Shown: piece after piece, positions 1 through 9,972 of the stretch
Position numbering within the stretch: position 1 is the stretch's first letter
How the letters are laid out: each line of letters opens with the position of its first letter
The notes under the pieces: model-generated
What the model saw: only the letters and a program-made list of their open reading frames with translations
Told to the model about the DNA's origin: nothing
The model's database searches: none
Position numbers and translations under genes: made by a program
Assembly: GCA_017935025.1 (NCBI GenBank)
Contig: JAGBIL010000013.1
Span: 24,163-88,162 of the forward strand
Length of the DNA: 64,000 nt
Direction of reading: 5' to 3'
From: Opitutales bacterium
Lineage (GTDB): Bacteria > Verrucomicrobiota > Verrucomicrobiia > Opitutales > UBA953

Positions 1-1040
1 TTGGCACCGAGCGTTTCGCCGACGGTCGGGTGGACCTTTTCCATGATCTTGCCCTGAATTTCCTCGAGCGTTTCCGGATTTTTCTTCAAAAATTCCTTCG
101 CGGCTTCGCGTCCCTGCCCGATCAGATTCCCGTTGTAAGCGATCCATGCGCCCTTCTTTTCCAAAATCTTGTGTTCGACACCAAGATCAATCACCGAGCC
201 CGTGCGGGAAATGCCTTCGTTGTACATAATGTCGAACTCACATTCCGTGAACGGAGAGGCGACCTTGTTTTTCACAACCTTGATTTTCGTACGGTTGCCG
301 ATGACCTTGCCCGACGGTTCCTTGATTTGACCGATGCGGCGAATATCCATGCGCACGGACGCAAAAAACTTCAGTGCGCGCCCACCCGGAGTCGTTTCCG
401 GGGAACCGAACATCACACCGATTTTTTCGCGAATCTGGTTCGTGAAAATGCAAAGGCACTTCGATTTTGCGATTGCCGCCGTAAGGCGACGCATCGCCTG
501 CGACATCATGCGCGCCTGCAAACCGACCGTCGTATCTCCCATTTGCCCATCCAATTCCTGCTTGGAAACGAGCGCCGCAACGGAGTCGAGCACAACGACA
601 TCGACCGCGCCCGAACGCACGAGCGTTTCGACGATATTAAGCGCGTCTTCACCGCTTTCCGGCTGCGAAACAAGGAGATTTTCCAGATCCACGCCGACAA
701 CTTTTGCGTAGCGCGGATCAAGCGCGTGCTCGACGTCGATAATCGCCGCCGTGCCGCCTTCGCGTTGCGCCTGTGCGATAACGCTAAGGCAAAGCGTGGT
801 TTTCCCGGAAGATTCCGGACCGTAAATTTCGACGATACGCCCGCGCGGAAGCCCGCCGACACCGAGCGCAAGGTCAATCGCGACCGAACCCGTGGAAATC
901 GTCGTTACGTCCATTTTTGTGGCATCGCCCATGCGCATGAGCGTGCCTTCGCCGTAAGTCTTGTTGATTGCGGAAAGCGCGAGTTCGAGCGCTTTTTTCG
1001 TGTCCGTAACCGTTTGTTTTGAAGCCGTTTCTTTTGCCAT
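1..1040 (-). CDS. recA: Recombinase RecA, 3' end cut by window
   Basis: Strand-exchange ATPase of homologous recombination and SOS induction. The protein starts [10 protein letters not shown] at 1040 and reads in one frame to the window edge (about 346 residues seen). The Walker A stretch GPESSGKTT is near residue 75, preceded by the family segment [20 protein letters not shown]. The part at the edge reads [20 protein letters not shown], so little is probably missing. AGGAAG lies about 13 nt before the ATG. The gene contains no copy of the GCGGGAACG motif that fills the rest of the window, which fits a highly conserved gene. Identification is certain from sequence; the end is not visible. Confidence 0.97.
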   Translation of the reverse strand, partial: MAKETASKQTVTDTKKALELALSAINKTYGEGTLMRMGDATKMDVTTISTGSVAIDLALGVGGLPRGRIVEIYGPESSGKTTLCLSVIAQAQREGGTAAIIDVEHALDPRYAKVVGVDLENLLVSQPESGEDALNIVETLVRSGAVDVVVLDSVAALVSKQELDGQMGDTTVGLQARMMSQAMRRLTAAIAKSKCLCIFTNQIREKIGVMFGSPETTPGGRALKFFASVRMDIRRIGQIKEPSGKVIGNRTKIKVVKNKVASPFTECEFDIMYNEGISRTGSVIDLGVEHKILEKKGAWIAYNGNLIGQGREAAKEFLKKNPETLEEIQGKIMEKVHPTVGETLGA

Positions 1041-1367
1041 AAATTGAGTTCTTCCTAAAAAATTTTAATTATTTTGAAGAAAATCCGTTTTCTCGCGTTC
1101 CCGCAAAGTTTTTTTTTTTTGCGAAGAGGCAACAACCGAGGAGGAAGTTTTTTTTCAGAGCCGCACCCGGATAAGCGAGCGACGCGGGAACGTCCGGACA
1201 CACATAAGACAAGGAAACAAAATCTCTCACTCGCGCGAAAATTACTCACCGGTATAAGATATCGGGCGTTATAAAGACTTGTGAGAAAATGCAAGCCTTT
1301 TTTTGTAATGTATCCAATACAAAACTTTATTGAATCACGGGAACGCCTCCGCTAAGCTCAAAAAACT
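1041..1367. other. Divergent intergenic region recA / nrdA
   Basis: A 327-bp gap that must hold the promoters of recA (leftward) and nrdA (rightward). It is A/T rich with poly-T and poly-A runs and two GGGAACG motif copies. I see no convincing NrdR box or LexA box, and nrdA has no obvious Shine-Dalgarno. Short ORFs on both strands here are composition artefacts. Confidence 0.5.
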
Positions 1368-3902
1368 ATGAGCGTAATTAAACGAACGGGAACTATTGAA
1401 GCCTATAACGGACAAAAAATCACGAATGCTATCGCCAAAGCGTTCGGAAGCACGGGCAAGCCGGTAACGGATGAAATTTTGCAAAATCTGCTGGCATCGG
1501 TTGAGAAAAAACTGACCAACGAAACGCCGAAGACGGTCGAAAAAATACAGGACTTGGTTGAACAAAGCCTGATGGAGGCAGGATTTTTTGAAGAAGGGAA
1601 ACGCTACATCCTGTTTCGCCAAAAGCGGAACGAATTCCGAACTGTACGCAATGAGCTTTGCGGCATGATATCCCACGCCGACGAAGCGCAATTCGACCGC
1701 CTCAACGGCGTTTTCTCCGCGATTCAGAAAGCGTTTCCGGAAGATATTTATTCGCTCGGCGTCCTGAAGGCAAAGCTGACTTCGTTTCTCAAAAGCGGAA
1801 TGACGCGCGAGGAACAGCTTTCTACGCTCGTGCGCGCGGCATCAGAACTGGCGAGCCCGGAGGGTCCGAAATGGGAATTTATCGCCGCTCGACTGCTCAA
1901 TTTCTCGTTCAGGGAAAAACTTTGGGAAAAAACCGCCGAGCTCAACATCGGAAATCTTTTTGAAAAAATCGAGTATCTGACAGCAGAAGGTCTTTACGGA
2001 GACTACATTTTGCGCGCGTACTCGAAGGCGGAAATCCTCGAAGCCGAGAGTTTTATCGTTCCCGCGCGCGACTGCCTTTTCACGTTTTCCGGACTGGATT
2101 TGCTGCTCAAACGCTACGTTATCCGCACCCGCAAGCACGTTCCCGTGGAAACGCCTCAGGAAATGTTCCTCGGCATCGCGCTTCACCTCGCCATGAAGGA
2201 AAAAGAAAACCGCATGACTTGGGTAAAACGTTTTTACGATATCCTCTCGCGCATGGAAGTAACGATGGCTACACCAACGCTCGCCAACGCACGCAAGCCG
2301 TATCACCAGCTTTCATCGTGCTTTATCGACACCGTTCCCGACAGTTTGGACGGCATTTACCGCTCACTCGACAATTTTGCCAAAGTGTCAAAATTCGGCG
2401 GCGGCATGGGGATGTATTTTGGGAAAGTGCGCTCGATCGGCTCGTCAATCCGCGGCTTTGAGGGTGTTGCGGGCGGTGTCATTCGCTGGATTCGTTTAGT
2501 CAACGACACCGCCGTTGCCGTTGACCAGCTCGGCGTACGCACGGGTGCGGTCGCCGTCTACCTTGACGTTTGGCATAAGGATTTGCTCGAATTTCTCGCG
2601 CTTCGCACCAACAACGGCGACGAGCGCATGAAGGCACACGACGTGTTCCCGGGCATTTGCTACCCGGATTTGTTCTGGAAAATGGCGAAAGAAAATCTCA
2701 ATCAGGACTGGTACCTGATGTGCCCGCATGACATTCACACCGTCAAGGGCTACCGCCTCGAAGATTTCTGGGGGGAAGAATGGGAAAAACGCTACCGCGA
2801 TTGCGTGCACGACAGCCGCATTTCCAAGCGCGCCGTTTCCATCAGGGACATCGTGCGCCTCATTCTGAAATCCGCCGTCGAAACGGGAACGCCGTTCGCG
2901 TTTAACCGCGACCTCGTCAACCGCGCAAACCCGAACCCGCACTCCGGTATCATTTACTGTTCCAATCTTTGTACGGAAATCGCTCAAAACATGAGCGAAA
3001 CGAGCCACGTTTCCACGGAAATCAAGACCGAGGACGGAGAAACCGTCGTCGTCACCAAAACCAAGCCGGGCGATTTCGTTGTCTGCAACCTCGCCTCGCT
3101 CTGCCTGGGCAATCTCCCGCTTGAAGACAAAAAGTATCTCTCCGGAGTAGTTCGTACGGCGATGCGAGCGCTCGACAACGTCATCGATCTGAATTTCTTC
3201 CCCTTGCCCTACGCGGAGCTCACGAGCTACGACTACCGCCCCGTCGGACTCGGCGCGAGCGGCTGGCATCATGCGCTCGCAAAACGCAAAATCCGCTGGG
3301 AAAGCCAAGGGCATCTGGATTTCACCGACGAAGTTTTTGAGACAATCAATTATGCGGCGATTGAAGCATCCTGCGAAAATGCGGCGGAAAAAGGCGCATA
3401 CGGATTTTTTGAAGGGTCGGACTGGCAAACGGGAGCGTTTTTCAAAAAACGCGGTTACACATCCGAGCGCTGGCGGAACCTCGCCCGACGCGTGCGCGAA
3501 AACGGAATGCGCAACGGATACCTGATTGCCATCGCGCCGACGAGCTCGACAAGTATCATTTCGGGAACGACGCCCGGCATCGATCCCGTGATGAACCGTT
3601 GGTTTCTCGAAGAGAAAAAAGGCTATATGCTCACGCGCACGGCACCGGAGCTCTCGCCCGAAACGTGGTGGTTTTACCAAAACGCCCACCAAATCGATCA
3701 AAGTTGGTCCGTGCGCGCCTGCGGCGTGCGCCAGCGCCACGTTGACCAGGCGCAAAGTATGAATTTGTATATTACGAACGAATACTCGATGCGCCGCGTG
3801 CTCGACCTTTATCTGCTCGCATGGGAATGCGGCGTAAAAACTGTTTACTACGTTCGCAGCAAGTCGCTCGAAGTAGAGGAATGTGAAAGTTGCTCGGCAT
3901 AG
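1368..3902 (+). CDS. nrdA: Class I ribonucleotide reductase, alpha (catalytic) subunit
   Basis: Reduces ribonucleoside diphosphates to deoxyribonucleotides with the radical delivered by NrdB. Residues 1-90 form an ATP-cone (MSVIKRTGTIEAYNGQKI), the allosteric activity site. The barrel shows SSCFIDTVPDS, the glycine-rich FGGGMGMYFGKVRS, NPHSGIIYCSNLCTEI and SSTSIISGTTPGIDPV. The C-terminus ends CESCSA, the cysteine pair that takes electrons from thioredoxin or glutaredoxin. Length (844) is normal for the large bacterial form. nrdB follows 45 nt later in the same orientation, so they form an operon. No clear Shine-Dalgarno precedes the ATG. Confidence 0.96.
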   Translation: MSVIKRTGTIEAYNGQKITNAIAKAFGSTGKPVTDEILQNLLASVEKKLTNETPKTVEKIQDLVEQSLMEAGFFEEGKRYILFRQKRNEFRTVRNELCGMISHADEAQFDRLNGVFSAIQKAFPEDIYSLGVLKAKLTSFLKSGMTREEQLSTLVRAASELASPEGPKWEFIAARLLNFSFREKLWEKTAELNIGNLFEKIEYLTAEGLYGDYILRAYSKAEILEAESFIVPARDCLFTFSGLDLLLKRYVIRTRKHVPVETPQEMFLGIALHLAMKEKENRMTWVKRFYDILSRMEVTMATPTLANARKPYHQLSSCFIDTVPDSLDGIYRSLDNFAKVSKFGGGMGMYFGKVRSIGSSIRGFEGVAGGVIRWIRLVNDTAVAVDQLGVRTGAVAVYLDVWHKDLLEFLALRTNNGDERMKAHDVFPGICYPDLFWKMAKENLNQDWYLMCPHDIHTVKGYRLEDFWGEEWEKRYRDCVHDSRISKRAVSIRDIVRLILKSAVETGTPFAFNRDLVNRANPNPHSGIIYCSNLCTEIAQNMSETSHVSTEIKTEDGETVVVTKTKPGDFVVCNLASLCLGNLPLEDKKYLSGVVRTAMRALDNVIDLNFFPLPYAELTSYDYRPVGLGASGWHHALAKRKIRWESQGHLDFTDEVFETINYAAIEASCENAAEKGAYGFFEGSDWQTGAFFKKRGYTSERWRNLARRVRENGMRNGYLIAIAPTSSTSIISGTTPGIDPVMNRWFLEEKKGYMLTRTAPELSPETWWFYQNAHQIDQSWSVRACGVRQRHVDQAQSMNLYITNEYSMRRVLDLYLLAWECGVKTVYYVRSKSLEVEECESCSA

Positions 3903-3947
3903 AAACCGAAAGATGAAAATTTGAAATTTGAGAAAAGGAACTAAAAA

Positions 3948-4991
3948 ATGAAAACACTTACCAAAAGCCCCCTGTTTAACCCGGACGGAGACACGGACGT
4001 CCGTCTCCGCCGTATGGTCGGCGGGAACACCACGAACCTGAACGATTTCAACAACATGAAATATCCGTGGGTTTCCGCGTGGTACCGCCAAGCGATGAAC
4101 AACTTCTGGATTCCGGAAGAAATCAATCTTTCGCAGGACACGAAAGATTATCCGCGCCTCGACAAAGCAGAGCGCACCGCCTACGACAAAATTCTGTCCT
4201 TTCTTGTATTTCTCGATTCTATACAAACGGTCAACTTGCCGAACGTTGCAGAATACATCACCGCCAATGAAGTCAACCTCTGCCTGAACATCCAAACCTT
4301 TCAGGAATGCGTTCACTCGCAGAGCTACTCCTATATGCTCGATACGATTTGCTCGCCCGAGCAACGCAACGACATTCTCTACCAGTGGAAAACCGACGAG
4401 CACCTGCTTCGTCGCAATTCCTTCATCGGGAACACCTACAACGCATTTCAGCTCGATAAAAACTTTTTCGCTTTTGTCAAAGTACTCATCGCGAACTACA
4501 TCCTTGAAGGCATTTACTTCTATTCCGGATTCATGTTTTTCTACAACCTCGCGCGCAACGGGAAAATGCCCGGCTCCGCACAAGAAATCCGCTACATCAA
4601 CCGCGACGAAAACACTCACCTCTGGCTTTTCCGCAACATCATTTTGGAACTCAAAAAAGAGGAGCCGGAAATGTTTACGCCCGAGCGCGTCGAAGCCTAC
4701 GCGGAGATGATGCGTGAGGGCGTGGCACAGGAAATCGCATGGGGTCAATACGTCATCGGTAACAACATCCGCGGGCTTACGCCGAAAATGATTTCCGACT
4801 ACATCCTCTATCTGGGCAACCTGCGCTGGACGAGCCTCGGCTTCGAGCCCCTGTTCCCCGGACACGAAAAGGAACCGGAAGATATGGCATGGGTTTCCTC
4901 CTACGCGAACGCCAACATGGTCAAAACAGACTTCTTCGAAGCGCGCTCAACCGCTTATGCGAAAAGCACCGCCCTCGAAGACGACTTGTAA
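3948..4991 (+). CDS. nrdB: Class I ribonucleotide reductase, beta (radical) subunit
   Basis: Ferritin-like dimetal subunit that makes the radical for NrdA. Metal ligands are visible in order: Asp of FLDSIQ, Glu/His of ECVHSQSY, Glu of LEGIYFYSGF and Glu/His of RDENTHLW. Seven residues after the first helix-B Glu comes Tyr (E-x2-H-x3-Y), so this is a tyrosyl-radical R2 and not the Phe-containing class Ic form of Chlamydia, a sister phylum. The C-terminal tail ALEDDL is the acidic peptide that docks into NrdA. AAAAGGA lies about 8 nt before the start. 347 residues, normal length. Confidence 0.96.
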   Translation: MKTLTKSPLFNPDGDTDVRLRRMVGGNTTNLNDFNNMKYPWVSAWYRQAMNNFWIPEEINLSQDTKDYPRLDKAERTAYDKILSFLVFLDSIQTVNLPNVAEYITANEVNLCLNIQTFQECVHSQSYSYMLDTICSPEQRNDILYQWKTDEHLLRRNSFIGNTYNAFQLDKNFFAFVKVLIANYILEGIYFYSGFMFFYNLARNGKMPGSAQEIRYINRDENTHLWLFRNIILELKKEEPEMFTPERVEAYAEMMREGVAQEIAWGQYVIGNNIRGLTPKMISDYILYLGNLRWTSLGFEPLFPGHEKEPEDMAWVSSYANANMVKTDFFEARSTAYAKSTALEDDL

Positions 4992-5177
4992 TCCCGATTC
5001 TTTTATTCAACACGGATTTCACAGATAAAATCTGATATTTTTAACGGAGACGTGTCTTTCCCGGAGCGGCTCCGTTATTTTTTTCAGCCGTTATTTCCCT
5101 CTGTTTCCGGTTCCCGATCGACCCGGATAAATTTCAATTTGCGTTTTCCCGGGAATCGGAATTTCTTTGGGAAATCC

Positions 5178-6038
5178 ATGAATAACGCCGAAAACAAGCC
5201 GATGCTCCGCATCGAAAAAAATTTCATCAGCGCACTTCCTCTCATGCAATACGAGGGCAAAATTGTCCTCGTCGAAGACGAGAAAACGGCGCAAAAGGCG
5301 GTGCGGACGCTCGCGCGCGAAAAAGTTCTCGGCTTCGACACGGAAACACGTCCGAGCTTCCGCAAAGGCGCGGGCTACATGGTCTCGCTCGTTCAGCTCT
5401 GCGGGAAAAAATGCGCCTACCTTTTTCGCTTGGACTTCTGCGGCGGCGTTCCCGTACTTTTCCCCATTTTTGAAAATCCGAATATTCTCAAAGTCGGAGT
5501 CGCCGTCAAAGACGACGTTCTCCACCTGAAGGTACGTGCGCCATTTGACGATGCCGGCTTTGTCGACGCGAGCAAGTTCACTCGTGCCGCACGCATCGAA
5601 AACACCGGACTCCGCGCGCTCACCGCACATTTCCTCGGCGGACGCATTTCCAAGGCGGCACAGGTTTCAAATTGGGCCGCAAAAGAGCTTTCGCCGCAAC
5701 AAATCGTCTACGCCGCGACGGATGCGTGGATTTCCCGTGAACTTTTCCTGAAACTCCAAAAACTCGGAATCGCACCGAAAATCGAATCCGCCGGTCCGAT
5801 TTGCGCTACGGAGGAATCGGACGAAAAGCCCGAAACTGCCGACGTTCCCGCGAAAACACCCGGAAAAAAGAAATCCGCAAAGCCGCGCGACGAAAAACAG
5901 CGTTCCCGCAAAAAAACTTCCGCCTCCGAAAACGGCAAAAATGCTCCGCGCCGCGAAAAAGCGGGAGAACCCAGCAAGCGCAAGTCCCCTCGCAACGGAA
6001 CAAAATCACCCTCAAAGCCTCGAAGCCGCAAAGCTTAA
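5178..6038 (+). CDS. DEDDy-family 3'-5' exonuclease with basic C-terminal tail
   Basis: RNase D / WRN-type 3'-5' exonuclease domain. Motif I is FDTETRPSF, motif II contains GVAVKDDVLHL, motif III is YAATDAWISREL, giving the DEDDy set. The fold fills residues 1-200. The last 80 residues are a low-complexity Lys/Arg/Ser/Pro tail (KKKSAKPRDEK, RSRKKTS, KRKSPRNGTK) that could bind nucleic acid. I chose the ATG at 5178; an upstream in-frame ATG at 5052 adds 42 residues with no family match. RNase D substrates (tRNA, structured RNA) are possible, but the HRDC domain of RNase D is missing, so the substrate is unknown. Confidence 0.85.
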   Translation: MNNAENKPMLRIEKNFISALPLMQYEGKIVLVEDEKTAQKAVRTLAREKVLGFDTETRPSFRKGAGYMVSLVQLCGKKCAYLFRLDFCGGVPVLFPIFENPNILKVGVAVKDDVLHLKVRAPFDDAGFVDASKFTRAARIENTGLRALTAHFLGGRISKAAQVSNWAAKELSPQQIVYAATDAWISRELFLKLQKLGIAPKIESAGPICATEESDEKPETADVPAKTPGKKKSAKPRDEKQRSRKKTSASENGKNAPRREKAGEPSKRKSPRNGTKSPSKPRSRKA

Positions 6039-6144
6039 AAAAGGAGACGCATTACTCCTGCCGCTTTCACGGGTGCTCGCAAAGTTTTTAAGAACAGAGA
6101 ATGAGCCTAATTCCTCATTTCTCATTCCTAATTTTTTTCTTCAC
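6039..6144. repeat. Intergenic hairpin module and degenerate 7-nt repeats
   Basis: Contains a GGAGACG...ACTCC segment related to modules at about 8070, 8410 and 9755, followed by degenerate 7-nt units of the form TAATTCC / TCATTTC / TCATTCC. It separates two convergent genes and could act as terminator. Confidence 0.55.
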
Positions 6145-8007
6145 TTACGAAAACTTGCGATTGAGTTCGGCTCGCGAAATTTCAAAAAAGATTTTCTGCC
6201 CGTTGGGACTGACGTTCGGTTGGGAGGATGCGAAAAGCGCGCTCAACAACTCGCGCAAATCGCTCTCGCCTTTCATTTCCTCACGCCCCTGTAGCGCGTG
6301 CGAAGCCGCGATGTGAGCAAGCGTTTCGTGAGCTACGTTCCCGCGCGAAAATTCCGCAGGAAGCCGTGCGATGCGATCCACCAAATCCCGCACGCACTGT
6401 TTCACATCGGCATCAAGCGAAAGCCAATCAGGAACTTCTATGATGCGGAAAAAATTACGCCCGAACTCTTCAATGCAAAATCCGGCTTCGTTGAGCGTTT
6501 CCATATTTTGCAAAAGCACGTCGGCAAGCACGGGTTCAAATTCTATCGGCTCGGGAATGAGCAATATCTGCGTGTGGCGTTCCGCCTTGCGAAAGCGCTC
6601 AAGAGCACGCTCGTACCAAATGCGCTCAAGCGCGAGGCGCGGATTTAAAACAAGCAAATTTTTCTCGACCTGAAAAAGCGCAAGCCCGTCAAAGCATCCG
6701 ATAAAACGCCACGTCTTCCACGCGGGACCAGAGGAAGCCACTGGCGCGGGAACAGGTTTTGCCGAAGCGGAAGAACCGGGCGGAGGCGCACACGGCGGAA
6801 CGACGCGTACGGGAACGGAATTTGCCGACAACGTTTTCTGCTGCGCGGGCGCGATATTTTTTGCCGACGGGAACGACGAGGCAACCGTCTTCGCCTGTGG
6901 CGAAAATTTCGGGGTTTTCTCCGGTGCAACTCCTGCGGGAACTCCCGCCGGAGCGGGAATTTCGGAAAAACGCCCCGAAGATATTACGGGAACGGGCGGA
7001 GAATCCGGCTCTTCGTCCGCAGAGCCGACTGTTTTCAGCACGGCGGAAATGATGAGATTGCGCACGGCAGATTCATTGCGGAAACGCACTTCGCGCTTCG
7101 CGGGATGCACGTTTACGTCCACCGCGTGCGGGTCGATATCAAGAAAAAGAAACGCGATCGGATAGCGGCCGCGAGGAATCAGCGTGTGAAAACTTTCGAC
7201 CAGAGAATACGCCATCGTACGGTTATCGACAGGACGCCCGTTGACGATCGTCACCATCTCCGTGCGCGACGTACGGCTCACGCCCGGCTTGCCGACGAGC
7301 CCGCGCACGCGCATCCCGATGCCTTCGCTTTCGCAAAGCGGAATCAAATCCTCCGAAAGTTGCCGCCCCCAAATCGCCCCGACGCGCGCACGCAAATCCG
7401 TTCCCGCCGGCGAGCGAAAAATCTCCCGCCCGTTTTCCCAAAGCGTGAACGCAATTTCCGGGTGCGCCACCGCGTAGAGGCGCACGCAACGCGTGATGTG
7501 CGCAGCCTCGGTGTTTTCCGTTTTCAAGAATTTCAAACGCGCGGGAACGTTAAAAAATAATCCGGAAATTTCAATTCGTGTTCCCGCAGGCATACCGACT
7601 TCGCGGCAATGACGGTATTTTCCGCCTTCGACCAAAATTTCCGCTCCGGCTTCCGCCTCGGCGGGACGCGTCCTCAAAATGAAGTGCGAAACGCTGGCGA
7701 TCGACGGAAGCGCCTCACCGCGAAAACCGAAAGAGCGGATCGTATCCAGGTCCGTCGTTTCCCGAATTTTGCTGGTTGCATGCCGTTCGAGTGCGAGCAA
7801 CGCCTGATCCGGCGACATCCCGCAGCCGTTGTCCTCAATCGCCATAAAACTTTTCCCGCCGTTGCGAAACTCTATGACGATCCGCGTCGCTCCCGCGTCA
7901 ATCGCGTTTTCGAGCAACTCCTTAATGACGGACATCGGGCGCTCAACAACCTCGCCGGCGGCGATTTGGTTGGCAACGTTGTCAGAAAGAATACGGATTT
8001 GTGCCAT
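6145..8007 (-). CDS. mutL: DNA mismatch repair protein MutL
   Basis: GHKL ATPase that couples MutS mismatch recognition to strand removal. N-terminal half is textbook: IRILSDNVANQIAAGEVVERP, ENAIDAGAT, EDNGCGM, TSKI and GFRGEAL, then NGRPV and VDVNVHPAKREVRF near residue 300. A Pro/Ala-rich linker (roughly 335-430) leads to the dimerisation domain. There the place of the nuclease motif DQHAxxERILYE reads LNPRLALERIWYE, so the DQHA core is gone and this is probably a non-nicking MutL. Start taken at the Met of MAQIRIL (8007), the normal family start. No Shine-Dalgarno is evident. Confidence 0.95.
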   Translation of the reverse strand: MAQIRILSDNVANQIAAGEVVERPMSVIKELLENAIDAGATRIVIEFRNGGKSFMAIEDNGCGMSPDQALLALERHATSKIRETTDLDTIRSFGFRGEALPSIASVSHFILRTRPAEAEAGAEILVEGGKYRHCREVGMPAGTRIEISGLFFNVPARLKFLKTENTEAAHITRCVRLYAVAHPEIAFTLWENGREIFRSPAGTDLRARVGAIWGRQLSEDLIPLCESEGIGMRVRGLVGKPGVSRTSRTEMVTIVNGRPVDNRTMAYSLVESFHTLIPRGRYPIAFLFLDIDPHAVDVNVHPAKREVRFRNESAVRNLIISAVLKTVGSADEEPDSPPVPVISSGRFSEIPAPAGVPAGVAPEKTPKFSPQAKTVASSFPSAKNIAPAQQKTLSANSVPVRVVPPCAPPPGSSASAKPVPAPVASSGPAWKTWRFIGCFDGLALFQVEKNLLVLNPRLALERIWYERALERFRKAERHTQILLIPEPIEFEPVLADVLLQNMETLNEAGFCIEEFGRNFFRIIEVPDWLSLDADVKQCVRDLVDRIARLPAEFSRGNVAHETLAHIAASHALQGREEMKGESDLRELLSALFASSQPNVSPNGQKIFFEISRAELNRKFS

Positions 8008-8582
8008 GGAAATTGCGGGGAAATTACGCCGATTCCGCGCCCTACGCAAACGATTTCACCGAAAGAGACAAAAGAGAAAGAAGTTCTTAACGGGAGAAGC
8101 GACACTCCTGTCGCTTCCGTGGCGCGCACGAAGTTTTTTGAACCACGGAATGCACGGAAAACACGGAATTATTTTCAACGCAAAGAACGCAAAGTTTTTT
8201 AAGAACAGAGAAAGAATCTAATTCCACATTTCTCATTCATAATTTTCAAAAAGGTAAAAACACGCGCTGAAAGCGCAAAAAGAACATAGCCGGGGCAAGC
8301 GAGCAAAGCGAGTCGCCGCCCCGGGTAGAAGATTCGTGATTCCGCGCCGCGGGAACGACGCCTTCGCGCCCTGACGCTCTCGCGGCGCAATGGAACACCG
8401 ACTTTTTTTGGGAGAAGCGGTTTCAAACCGCTTCCGCGGGAACGGGCGACGTTTCTAAACCTACGGATTCACACCGATTCCCACGGAATTATTTTAGAAT
8501 AAAAAAAAGGTTCCCGCGAGTAACCCGCGGGAACGCTATAACCATAATTACTAAATCTTCCCGCCGTTAGCGGGAAAGTCTT
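8008..8582. other. Long intergenic region with mosaic repeats
   Basis: No convincing gene. It is a patchwork of modules seen elsewhere in the window: a GGAGAAGCGAC / GTCGCTTCC hairpin, degenerate 7-nt units of the CACGGAA kind (8150-8180), TTCTCATTC units (8220-8245), another GGAGAAGCGG / CCGCTTCC hairpin near 8410, and two inverted copies of the GTTCCCGCG motif facing each other (8510-8518 and 8526-8534). TTCCCGC / GCGGGAA at 8558-8576 forms a further hairpin just past the stop of the PEP-CTERM gene. Confidence 0.55.
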
Positions 8583-9269
8583 TTACTTGCGGCGACGACG
8601 CGCGGCAACCAACGCCAACGCACCCAAGCCCGCCAACATTCCGAACGCAGAGGGTTCGGGCACAGGAGTAGCGTTCAAGGTTGCAACGACACTCGAAACG
8701 TCCGTTCCCGCATCGAAACTTGCGATCTTAACCCAGTCAGTATTCCCAACGACATCAAACCCTGACGCGATAGATTTTGCACCCGCAGACCCCGGAGAAA
8801 CCGTTGCGCCTCCGTCCGTCTTGCCGTCTCCGTTTCTGATGGTCATTTGAACTCCGTCTACCCAAAAAGAATACGCACCAGCATTATTGACAACGGTGAA
8901 TGTGTGCGCTGTCAGATCTGAATACAAGAGAGACGTACCTGTCGTCGAATCTCCATTAGTTAACCAGTGCGCTACGCCGTCAAATTGAAAACCGGTATAA
9001 CCTTCCTTCTTGGTGCTATTGGTTTGCACGTCTACATAAACGCCACCGTTCAACTTTATGGCATCATAGCCGCTATATGCAGCCTCAAACTCATCAAATT
9101 TAAACTGGACCGCCCAATAATCACTCAAGGTGGTCAGAGAACCCGTTTCCGTTTCAATTGCCCAAATTGCCTCATTGTTTGTAATGGTGGCGACATCGAC
9201 AAGCGTTTCCGCGTTAGCGAACACTGCTCCTGCGGAGAAAAGCGCCGCGATTGTGATATATTTTTTCAT
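8583..9269 (-). CDS. PEP-CTERM sorting-signal surface protein
   Basis: Secreted protein of unknown function. It has a signal peptide (MKKYITIAALFSAGAVFANA, cleavage after ANA) and a C-terminal PEP-CTERM tail: VPEPSAFGML, a short hydrophobic helix, then RRRRK. In this family the tail is read by an exosortase, usually in organisms that make exopolysaccharide. The middle (about 30-205) is beta-rich, Thr/Gly/Asp-rich, resembling a jelly-roll, with no cysteine pair or catalytic motif that I can name. Start is the ATG at 9269; an in-frame start 15 nt earlier would spoil the signal peptide. No exosortase gene is in the window. Confidence 0.85.
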   Translation of the reverse strand: MKKYITIAALFSAGAVFANAETLVDVATITNNEAIWAIETETGSLTTLSDYWAVQFKFDEFEAAYSGYDAIKLNGGVYVDVQTNSTKKEGYTGFQFDGVAHWLTNGDSTTGTSLLYSDLTAHTFTVVNNAGAYSFWVDGVQMTIRNGDGKTDGGATVSPGSAGAKSIASGFDVVGNTDWVKIASFDAGTDVSSVVATLNATPVPEPSAFGMLAGLGALALVAARRRRK

Positions 9270-9972
9270 AGATTTATGAATCAAATCAGTTGTTGTTAAA
9301 CCGAAAAAGAGTCCGACGAAAACCTATTCCGTCAACAATGGCTCAATTTCTGTTGTCGATTCTCGCAAAAAAAAAAACGGCCTCTGCAAGCACTTTTTCA
9401 CGAAATCCGAAAAAAAAAATCGAAATACGCCCATTCCGCGTTTGTTTCCACCGAAACGGACGAATTTTTGCAGAGCCGCCATTTCCGTTCCCGCAAAAAA
9501 CAACGTCAATGTTCCATTGCGCCGCGATTTCGTCGGAGAGCAAATGCCTCGTTCCCGCGGCGCGTTTTTATTTTGTCCGGTTTCCCCAAGCTCAGCTCGC
9601 GTTGCTCGCTTCGCATGGGGTTACGGAAGTGAAGCATCTCCGATGCTTTGAATTTCCTGAAAAAAATAAAAAAAAAGGACAGCCGAGACGACTGTCCTCC
9701 ATGACAAAATTCGTAGGATTCGTGGATAAACGAAAAAACCTCGTGTGCGCCGTGGAAGCGACCGGAGTCCGCTTCTCCTGTAAAACTCCGTGGCTTTGTG
9801 GCTCCGTGAGAGAATTTGTTGTTCCCGTAAAATGTGAAAAATTAGGAATTAGGATTTTTTCGCATTCTTAAAAACTTTGCGTTGAAAATAAATCCGTAGG
9901 TTAGAAACCTCGCTTGCGCCTTTGAAGCTTTAAAACTTGAGCGAGATTTTTTTGAAGCGTAAATTTCCGCTC
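9270..9972. other. Intergenic region, no gene seen
   Basis: About 700 bp between divergent genes. A 193-codon plus-strand ORF (9290-9871) crosses it, but its Lys/Arg/Phe-rich composition and lack of any domain look like non-coding DNA. Repeat-like words occur: GGAAGCGACCGGAGTCCGCTTCTCC (an inverted module at about 9757-9781), AACCTCGTGTGCGCC-like and AACCTCGCTTGCGCC-like segments at about 9738 and 9907, and AATTAGG units near 9845. Confidence 0.5.

Noticed and set aside
30..1022. 330-codon plus-strand frame over recA
   Set aside because: Antisense shadow of recA; Arg/His-rich with no recognisable domain.
2496..4865. 789-codon open frame antisense to nrdA and nrdB
   Set aside because: It runs opposite two certain genes, has no domain pattern and exists because their codon bias avoids stops on the other strand.
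9290..9871. 193-codon frame in the gap before the membrane transferase
   Set aside because: Crosses repeat-like non-coding DNA, lacks domain or ribosome site, and has poly-Lys from A-runs.
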